DNA of 6,904 bases from Alphaproteobacteria bacterium UBA3439 (GTDB lineage Bacteria; Pseudomonadota; Alphaproteobacteria; Puniceispirillales; Puniceispirillaceae). Shown here piece after piece: positions 1 through 5,659 of this stretch (position 1 is its first letter; every line of letters starts with the position of its first letter). The stretch spans positions 1 to 6,904 of the forward strand of contig DFSK01000034.1 of the NCBI GenBank assembly GCA_002378605.1. Reading direction: 5' to 3'. Under the pieces are notes generated by a model. That model was not told the origin of the DNA. It did no database searches and saw nothing but the letters and a program-made list of their open reading frames with translations. A program made the translations under genes and the position numbers.

Positions 1-954
<954 letters not shown>

Positions 955-986
955 AATGGCAAATCTTTAACCGGCCTAGATCATTG

Positions 987-1024
987 CGGCATCCCATTAA
1001 AAATGGGGTGCCGTTTTTCTTTTT
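987..1024 (+). terminator. Rho-independent terminator of katG
   Basis: An 11-bp stem with arms at 987-997 and 1003-1013 (one G-U wobble, 5-base loop TAAAA) is followed directly by the T tract TTTTTCTTTTT at 1014-1024. It lies 33 bp after the katG stop. On the opposite strand the hairpin sits 27 bp after the stop of the SH3-like gene but has no T tract behind it, so it should terminate efficiently only in the katG direction. Confidence 0.9.
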
Positions 1025-1039
1025 GAAAAATGCAAAAAC

Positions 1040-1609
1040 TCAATCGAGGCTTTCGGTTTCGAGAAGGCCCCAAACCGCCTGCCGCTTGATCCAGCCGCGA
1101 ACATCATTATTTGCCACACGGCACCATGCCTTTGGACAGGATTGCAATTCCATCAGCGCCAACCGTTCGGCAAGGGCAATGACATTTGATGTTTCATCAG
1201 GGTTGGCATGGATTTTGGCCATATTATTTTGTACCAGCGCCATGCGCCGAAGCGATAGAACCGATCCATGCATCCATCCTGCGGTGCCATCATGGTCAAT
1301 GACTTTGCGCCAGATACCGAATTCAGCATCAACCAGAAGTGGCAGACCAGCTTTTCGATACTGCCATAGAACGGGATATTCCCGCCCGGGGCCAGCCCGC
1401 AAATTAGCTTCGTCAAATTTCAATGTCACATAGCGCGGTACCGGCAAGCCGCTGCCGCGAACGGTCAATTTGGCTTCCTGCGCTTGCGCTATGCCAATGG
1501 CGGCTGACCAGCCAATTGGCGATATCACGGCTGGTAATAGCCAGAAAAGGCCAAAAACCAGTGTCATGATCAGCGGCTTTTGAAATATCACAATAAATTT
1601 TTTTGTCAT
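1040..1609 (-). CDS. Secreted tandem bacterial SH3-like (SH3_4 type) domain protein
   Basis: A 189-residue exported protein. Residues 1-43 form a signal peptide: K3-K4, a long hydrophobic core at about 5-40, and an AQA|QE cleavage site after A43. Two SH3-like repeats follow, at about 59-121 (NLRAGPG at 69-75, then GIWRKV and GWMHGSVL) and 123-183 (C158 and C163 in SCPKAWCRV, then RGWIKRQAVWG). Both end in the GW(I/M)xxxxL-type strand typical of Pfam SH3_4. The paired cysteines of the second repeat also occur in alphaproteobacterial relatives as I know them and may form a disulfide in the periplasm. Such domains generally bind peptides or cell-wall components, but no specific ligand or reaction can be given. 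The start at 1609 gives a proper signal peptide although only a weak GAG-like ribosome site precedes it. A second ATG at residue 15 would shorten the n-region. The gene is divergent from the dehydrogenase gene across 164 bp. Confidence 0.85.
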   Translation of the reverse strand: MTKKFIVIFQKPLIMTLVFGLFWLLPAVISPIGWSAAIGIAQAQEAKLTVRGSGLPVPRYVTLKFDEANLRAGPGREYPVLWQYRKAGLPLLVDAEFGIWRKVIDHDGTAGWMHGSVLSLRRMALVQNNMAKIHANPDETSNVIALAERLALMELQSCPKAWCRVANNDVRGWIKRQAVWGLLETESLD

Positions 1610-1681
1610 GCTGCTCGTTGTTCTGGTAGAGTTTTGGCGGTATTTGGTGCAGATTGATGCGGGTTAAAGAATTAATTCAAT

Positions 1682-1726
1682 AGGCCCTTTGGCCTGCGAC
1701 GCAAGCTTAGGGTTTTTTCAGGCCAA
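1682..1726 (+). repeat. Overlapping inverted repeats in the dehydrogenase leader
   Basis: AGGCC (1682-1686) pairs with GGCCT (1691-1695) around a CTTT loop. TTGGCCTG (1689-1696) pairs perfectly with CAGGCCAA (1719-1726) across 22 bases. Because 1691-1695 is used by both, only one hairpin can form at a time. A T6 run (1713-1718) lies inside the larger loop, so neither hairpin is a normal terminator. The stretch could be mRNA leader or operator DNA. Its function is unknown. Confidence 0.4.
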
Positions 1727-1760
1727 TTGCCAGCCAGAGTTCGGTATTTGTTTTCAATTT

Positions 1761-1767
1761 AAGAGAG
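1761..1767 (+). promoter_or_regulatory. Ribosome binding site of the dehydrogenase gene
   Basis: The purine run AAGAGAG ends 6 bases before the ATG at 1774. This supports that start codon over any other in the region. Confidence 0.6.
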
Positions 1768-1773
1768 CCATCT

Positions 1774-2760
1774 ATGAGTCAAAGCAAACCAAAAGTGATT
1801 TTGACACGCAAGCTTCCGGAGACAATCGAAACCCGGATGCGTGAGCTTTTTGACACGACTTTAAATGATAGTGACAAGGCGCTAAGCCGTGACGAGTTGG
1901 AAATGGCTGTGAAGACAGCTGATGTTCTTGTGCCAACTGTTACCGATAAAGTTGACGCTGAATTGATTGCCAAGGCAGGAAGCCAATTGCGCCTGATTGC
2001 CTCTTTTGGAACCGGTGTTGATCATATTGATCTTGCCGCGGCAAAGGCGCGCGGCATTACTGTCACCAATACCCCCGGCGTGTTAACCGAAGATACGGCT
2101 GATGTCACAATGGCGCTGATTCTGGCGGTGCCACGGCGGATTGCCGAAGGTGATGCGCTGGCACGATCAGGTCAATGGCAGGGCTGGTCACCAACAGGCA
2201 TGCTTGGTCATCGCATTAATGGCAAACGGCTTGGCATTGTTGGTATGGGCCGGATTGGTGAAGCGGTTGCGCGGCGTGCGCGTGGATTTGGTTTGTCGGT
2301 GCATTATCACAACCGGAAACCGGTTCATCCTGAGACCGAAGCCGAACTTGAGGCAACATATTGGGAATCACTCGAACAGATGTTGGCACGCGTTGATATT
2401 GTTTCGGTGAATTGCCCGCATACATCGGCAACCAATCATCTATTATCGCGTGAACGCCTGTCGCTGATGCAGCGATCGGCCTATTTGGTGAATACATCAC
2501 GCGGCGAAGTGGTTGACGAAGTCGCGCTTGCCGATCTTTTGGCGCAGCGTCATATTGCTGGTGCTGGACTTGATGTTTATAGCAGTGAGCCGGAAATTCC
2601 GGCCGGACTGCGTGATTTGCCAAATGTTGTTTTGCTGCCGCATATCGGATCGGCGACCATTGAGGGGCGTTTGCAAATGGGTGACAAGGTGATCATCAAT
2701 GTGCAGACATTCTGGGATGGCCATACCCCGCCTGATCGGGTGATCGAGGCCATGCTCTAG
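1774..2760 (+). CDS. D-2-hydroxyacid dehydrogenase (glyoxylate/hydroxypyruvate reductase type)
   Basis: A cytosolic enzyme of the D-isomer-specific 2-hydroxyacid dehydrogenase family, 328 residues and full length. It probably reduces glyoxylate to glycolate and hydroxypyruvate to D-glycerate. The split substrate-binding domain covers about 1-105 and 295-328, with FGTGVDHID at 78-86. The nucleotide-binding domain lies between, with Rossmann motif GMGRIG at 157-162. The catalytic triad is visible as R243 (NTSRGEVVDE), E272 (SSEPE) and H290 (LLPHIGSAT). The second Rossmann strand ends in N180-R181-K182 instead of an acidic residue, which in this family usually means NADPH preference. The closest named relatives are GyaR/GhrB-type reductases, and the exact substrate cannot be fixed from sequence. 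The ATG at 1774 has a good ribosome site. The gene is monocistronic here and converges on the MoeB-like gene, with no clear intrinsic terminator after it. Confidence 0.93.
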   Translation: MSQSKPKVILTRKLPETIETRMRELFDTTLNDSDKALSRDELEMAVKTADVLVPTVTDKVDAELIAKAGSQLRLIASFGTGVDHIDLAAAKARGITVTNTPGVLTEDTADVTMALILAVPRRIAEGDALARSGQWQGWSPTGMLGHRINGKRLGIVGMGRIGEAVARRARGFGLSVHYHNRKPVHPETEAELEATYWESLEQMLARVDIVSVNCPHTSATNHLLSRERLSLMQRSAYLVNTSRGEVVDEVALADLLAQRHIAGAGLDVYSSEPEIPAGLRDLPNVVLLPHIGSATIEGRLQMGDKVIINVQTFWDGHTPPDRVIEAML

Positions 2761-2768
2761 ATATATCC

Positions 2769-2815
2769 GGCTTGCGGAACTTGGCTTGTGGAGCTGGGCT
2801 TGCGGAACTTGGCTT
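2769..2815. repeat. 14-bp tandem repeat, about 3.4 copies
   Basis: Consecutive 14-base units GGCTTGCGGAACTT (2769-2782), GGCTTGTGGAGCTG (2783-2796) and GGCTTGCGGAACTT (2797-2810) are followed by a partial GGCTT (2811-2815). The outer units are identical and the middle one differs at three positions. As a result, a perfect 19-base direct repeat recurs with a 28-base period. The array fills most of the 87-bp gap between two convergent genes, beginning 8 bp after the dehydrogenase stop. A weak bulged hairpin follows at 2827-2840 with no T tract. The function is unknown. Slippage-derived sequence in an untranslated gap is the simplest reading. Confidence 0.85.
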
Positions 2816-2847
2816 ACTGATATTTGGTGGCTTAGCCCACAATTCGG

Positions 2848-3639
2848 CTAGAGGCTGTCTTTGGCCGCATCGCCAGACGGCGTGCCGCAACAGCGGCAAT
2901 CAACCCGTGCGACGGTTTGAATTTCCATAAAATCGCTTCCCGCTGCTTCAATCAGCAAAAGCCGTCCGGTTAAGGTGCGCGGCTGGCCAAGAATAATTTT
3001 GATGGTTTCAAGCGCCTGCAATGTGCCAACCAATCCGGCAACGGGTCCAAGAATTCCCGCTTCAGAACAGCCCGGTGCCTGTTTCGCATCGGGCATCGCC
3101 GGAAACACGCATCGATAGCAAGGGCTGCCAAGATGGCCTTTGACGCTGCTCTGAAAGACCGAGACCTGTCCTTCCATGCGCACCGCCCCGCCAAAAACAA
3201 GAGGCTTGTTTGCCGCATGCGCCGCATCACCAAGAAGATAACGCGCCTCGGCATTATCGGTGCAATCAACAATAACATCATGCGCTTTTAATAATTGTTC
3301 GACATTGCCGCTGCTGAGCCGTTGGCCTAGCTGCGAGATTTGGATAGCCGGATTGATCGCGCTTGCTGCCATGGCCGCTTGCCGCGATTTCAACAGGCCA
3401 ACATCGCTGTCTTTATAAATGACTTGCCGGTTTAAATCGGTTCGCGAAACATGATCATCATCGATGATGGTAATCGTGCCAATACCGGCAGCGGCAAGAT
3501 ACATGATCACGGGCGCCCCAAGCCCGCCAGCGCCAACAACAAGCACCCGCGCCGCCAATAACTGTTCCTGACCATCCTCGCCAATTACCGGCATGATAGC
3601 CTGACGGGCATAGCGTTCTAGATCGTCATCATTCAGCAT
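2848..3639 (-). CDS. MoeB/ThiF/HesA-family E1-like adenylyltransferase
   Basis: A 263-residue E1-like enzyme expected to adenylate the C-terminal glycine of a small ubiquitin-like sulfur carrier (MoaD or ThiS type) in molybdopterin, thiamine or related sulfur chemistry. ATP-binding features are present: R12 (RYARQ), GAGGLG at 36-41, DDD at 60-62, SRTDLNRQ at 65-72 with N70 and R71, K84, and DCTDN at 125-129. These match the ATP-contacting residues of E. coli MoeB (R14, R73, K86, D130) at a shift of about two. Two CxxC pairs, C174/C177 and C248/C251, should bind structural zinc. C191 in GCSEAGILGP sits where family members carry a conserved cysteine. No rhodanese domain is attached. TGAGG, which includes the dut stop codon, lies 4 bases before the ATG and serves as ribosome site. 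Last gene of the coaBC-dut-moeB set. No MoaD or ThiS partner is in the window, so choosing between MoeB, ThiF and another role is not possible. Confidence 0.9.
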   Translation of the reverse strand: MLNDDDLERYARQAIMPVIGEDGQEQLLAARVLVVGAGGLGAPVIMYLAAAGIGTITIIDDDHVSRTDLNRQVIYKDSDVGLLKSRQAAMAASAINPAIQISQLGQRLSSGNVEQLLKAHDVIVDCTDNAEARYLLGDAAHAANKPLVFGGAVRMEGQVSVFQSSVKGHLGSPCYRCVFPAMPDAKQAPGCSEAGILGPVAGLVGTLQALETIKIILGQPRTLTGRLLLIEAAGSDFMEIQTVARVDCRCCGTPSGDAAKDSL

Positions 3640-3645
3640 AATGCC

Positions 3646-4095
3646 TCACAAACCTGTTGAGCCAAAACCGCCTGCAGCACGCGCGGTATCGTCAAGATCA
3701 TCGGCTTCGACTGGTGTCATGATGGTGACAGCGGCAATCACCATCTGCGCAATACGCATGCCGTGGGTAATGGTAAAATCATCAGTGCCATTATTCACCA
3801 AAATCACTGCGATTTCACCCCGATAATCACTATCAATCGTTCCAGGGGCATTGGCAACGGTAATCCCATATTTCAATGCAAGGCCGGATCTTGGCCGAAT
3901 TTGCGCCTCATAACCGGCTGGCAATGCCATCGCAAAGCCTGTTGGAATGGCCTGACGCATATTCGGCTTGAGACAAATTGGCTGGCCGATCGCAGCGGCA
4001 AGATCAAGTCCGGCAGCACCGCTTGTGGCATATGACGGCAAGTCAAGATTGTCAGCATGCGCTAGCCGCCGAAATTTAACTGCGAGTGTATTCAT
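3646..4095 (-). CDS. dut: Deoxyuridine 5'-triphosphate nucleotidohydrolase (dUTPase)
   Basis: Hydrolyses dUTP to dUMP and pyrophosphate. This keeps uracil out of DNA and supplies the precursor for dTMP. The 149-residue length is typical of the homotrimeric all-beta family. All five motifs are present: [10 protein letters not shown] (27-35), II PRSGLA (68-73), [14 protein letters not shown] (85-95) with catalytic Asp88, [11 protein letters not shown] (112-120), and [12 protein letters not shown] (139-149), the mobile P-loop-like C-terminus that closes over the active site. The ATG start overlaps the coaBC stop as ATGA (4092-4095). Only a weak ribosome site precedes it, so translation is probably coupled to coaBC. 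The stop lies 6 bp before the next gene. The coaBC-dut neighbourhood is common in Proteobacteria. Confidence 0.97.
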   Translation of the reverse strand: MNTLAVKFRRLAHADNLDLPSYATSGAAGLDLAAAIGQPICLKPNMRQAIPTGFAMALPAGYEAQIRPRSGLALKYGITVANAPGTIDSDYRGEIAVILVNNGTDDFTITHGMRIAQMVIAAVTIMTPVEADDLDDTARAAGGFGSTGL

Positions 4096-5588
4096 TTGGC
4101 AAATTCCGCTTCGATATGATCAACCAGCGTTTCGGCAAGGTCGGTTTTTTGCATTTGCGGCCATTCCTCAACACCCGTCGCGGTTAACAGCATAGCCTGA
4201 TTTAAAGGGCTTCCAAAAACCGGATCGGCATCACCGCCAACCTGATTGGCAATCATCCAGTCGCACCCTTTGCGCTGGCGTTTTTTGGTGGCATTCTGCA
4301 ATAGATTTTCGGTTTCCGCTGCAAAGCCGATAACCAATCTTGGCCGGTTTGGCGCTGTTGATATATGCGCCAGAATATCGGGATTTTGGCATAGCGCTAA
4401 ACTCATGTCAGCATTCGGGTCTTCCGGCTTTTTTAGTTTCTGATCCGAAATTGACTTCACGCGCCAGTCAGCTACCGCTGCTGCGCAAATGGCGATATCG
4501 GCAGGCAAGGCAGACTTGCAAGCGGCCAACATGTCATCGGCAGTTGTGACATGAATAATCGTGACAAGATCTGGCGTCGGCTCGTTTACGGGCCCGCTAA
4601 TCAAAGTCACATCCGCACCGCGCTTGGCAAGAGCGCCAGCAATCGCATGGCCTTGCTTGCCAGATGATCGATTGGCGATAAAGCGCACCTTGTCAATTGG
4701 CTCGATTGTTGGGCCTGATGTGACAATGACTCGTTTGCCTGCAAGCGGGCTGTTGCCATGGTCTTTCGCTTTGATCATATCTTTCGCTTTGATCATATTC
4801 TGCGGGGCGATAAGCTGCATTGCTGCTGCGGCAATAACGGCCGGTTCGCACATCCGGCCTTCGCCTTCTTCGCCACAGGCTGTATCGCCACTGACCGGCC
4901 CAATCATTTGAACACCGCGCTGGCGAAGGCTGGCGATATTATGCTGGGTTGCCGCATGTGACCACATCGCCGGATTCATCGCTGGCGCCATCGCCACCTT
5001 GGCCGTGGTCGCAAGAAGAATGGTTGTTGCCAGATCATCGGCAATGCCAGCATTTGCCCGCGCCATAAAATTGGCCGTAGCCGGAACGACAAGAACCAGA
5101 TCGGCTGACCGCGCCAACCGGATATGCCCCATTTCAGCTTCATCGGTTAGTGAAAATAAACTGTCATAACATTTCTCACCGGTAAGGGCGGCAAGGCTAA
5201 GGGGGGTAATAAATTGTTTGGCGCCATCGGTCATCACGCCGGTGACATGCGCGCCGAGCTGTTGCAATTGGCGTGCGGTTTCCAATGCCTTATAGGCAGC
5301 GATGCCGCCAGCAACGATGAGCAAAACCCGCTTGCCGAAATGGGTGGCATTATTCTGTGCCTGCGCTGATGTGGCGGGTGGGCCAGCCAGAATTTCAAGA
5401 TCATCAGCGCGGATCTGATAGCCTTTTTGGGTCAGCGCAGCATAGATAATTGGTTTGGCGCGTTCAGGTAAATGACCACGGGTCACATAATTGCTGATCG
5501 CGCTTGGCCCCACATTCAAAAGCTGCTGAATGGCATGGCGTCCGCCCAATGCGGTAATGATTGCCGATAAATTCACAGAAATGGTCAC
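4092..5588 (-). CDS. coaBC: CoaBC with an N-terminal helix-turn-helix extension
   Basis: Bifunctional coenzyme A enzyme. CoaB joins 4'-phosphopantothenate to cysteine using CTP, and CoaC decarboxylates the product to 4'-phosphopantetheine using FMN. The 498 residues exceed the usual 400 or so. CoaC spans about 85-262: GGIAAYK at 94-100, catalytic H155 (GHIRL), PAMN at 202-205 and C238 in the flap [11 protein letters not shown]. These match E. coli H75, N125 and C158 at a constant +80. CoaB spans about 283-497: GPTIEPID (292-299), [11 protein letters not shown] (303-313), AAAVADWR (369-376) and KLKKP (384-388). Residues 7-67 resemble a Cro/YdaS-type HTH (LGG at 14-16, [17 protein letters not shown] at 25-41), followed by a flexible linker at 68-84. 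No ATG, GTG or TTG codon lies in frame between residues 62 and 84. The CoaC-CoaB linker holds a MIKAKD duplication. The start is GTG at 5588, with in-frame TAA 9-11 bases upstream; GTG at 5576 is the alternative. Confidence 0.95.
   Translation of the reverse strand: MTISVNLSAIITALGGRHAIQQLLNVGPSAISNYVTRGHLPERAKPIIYAALTQKGYQIRADDLEILAGPPATSAQAQNNATHFGKRVLLIVAGGIAAYKALETARQLQQLGAHVTGVMTDGAKQFITPLSLAALTGEKCYDSLFSLTDEAEMGHIRLARSADLVLVVPATANFMARANAGIADDLATTILLATTAKVAMAPAMNPAMWSHAATQHNIASLRQRGVQMIGPVSGDTACGEEGEGRMCEPAVIAAAAMQLIAPQNMIKAKDMIKAKDHGNSPLAGKRVIVTSGPTIEPIDKVRFIANRSSGKQGHAIAGALAKRGADVTLISGPVNEPTPDLVTIIHVTTADDMLAACKSALPADIAICAAAVADWRVKSISDQKLKKPEDPNADMSLALCQNPDILAHISTAPNRPRLVIGFAAETENLLQNATKKRQRKGCDWMIANQVGGDADPVFGSPLNQAMLLTATGVEEWPQMQKTDLAETLVDHIEAEFAK
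4762..4797 (-). repeat. 18-bp perfect tandem duplication inside coaBC
   Basis: Two abutting identical 18-base units (4762-4779 and 4780-4797) encode MIKAKD twice, at residues 265-276 in the linker between the CoaC and CoaB domains. The reading frame is kept. It looks like a recent slippage or duplication event in a flexible segment that tolerates length change. Confidence 0.95.
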
Positions 5589-5659
5589 TTTCTCTATTTA
5601 TAATCAAACAGTGATAAAATTATCACAAAAATTCACATCTTGGCTATTTATAGCAAAAA
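5589..5659 (-). promoter_or_regulatory. Promoter/operator region of the coaBC-dut-moeB operon
   Basis: A 71-bp AT-rich gap between ubiB and coaBC. On the minus strand the best sigma70-like match is TTGTGA (5628-5623), a 17-bp spacer and GATTAT (5605-5600), 4 of 6 matches each. An overlapping TATAAA lies at 5602-5597. This would start transcription near 5593, only about 5 bases before the GTG at 5588. The message could then be nearly leaderless, which would fit the absence of a well-spaced ribosome site. A perfect palindrome overlaps the -35 and spacer. No terminator for ubiB is seen here, so read-through from ubiB is possible. Confidence 0.45.
5611..5626. promoter_or_regulatory. Perfect 16-bp palindrome, candidate operator
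   Basis: GTGATAA (5611-5617), two central bases and TTATCAC (5620-5626) form a perfect dyad. Its outer edge overlaps the predicted -35 hexamer of coaBC and the rest fills the spacer, the classic place for a repressor site. The GTGA-to-TCAC spacing is 8 bases, not the 6 of CRP sites. The factor that binds is unknown; the HTH fused to CoaBC is one candidate. Confidence 0.5.

Larger units (their letters stand above)
1610..1773. promoter_or_regulatory. Divergent intergenic regulatory region
   Basis: This gap should carry the promoters of both flanking genes. The best candidate for the rightward gene is TTGATG (1654-1659), a 16-bp spacer and TTCAAT (1676-1681), each hexamer matching 4 of 6 consensus bases. 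The short palindrome GAATTAATTC (1669-1678) overlaps that -10. No convincing leftward promoter was found. Hairpin-forming repeats lie downstream of the candidate promoter and are listed separately. Promoter positions are guesses from consensus and have not been mapped. Confidence 0.35.

Noticed and set aside
987..1013. Bidirectional terminator shared by katG and the SH3-like gene
   Set aside because: The minus strand has no T tract after the hairpin (it continues CAATGATCTAGG). Only the katG direction has the full signature.
2769..2815. CRISPR array
   Set aside because: The units abut with no spacers, are only 14 bases long, and no cas genes are nearby. It is a simple tandem repeat.
5610..5627. 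CRP/FNR-type binding site over the coaBC promoter
   Set aside because: The dyad is GTGA-N8-TCAC, whereas CRP sites are GTGA-N6-TCAC and FNR sites are TTGAT-N4-ATCAA. The spacing is wrong for both.
5643..5654. Palindrome GCTATTTATAGC as a ubiB terminator
   Set aside because: The stem is only 5 AT-rich base pairs and has no T tract after it in the ubiB direction. It is too weak to support a terminator call.
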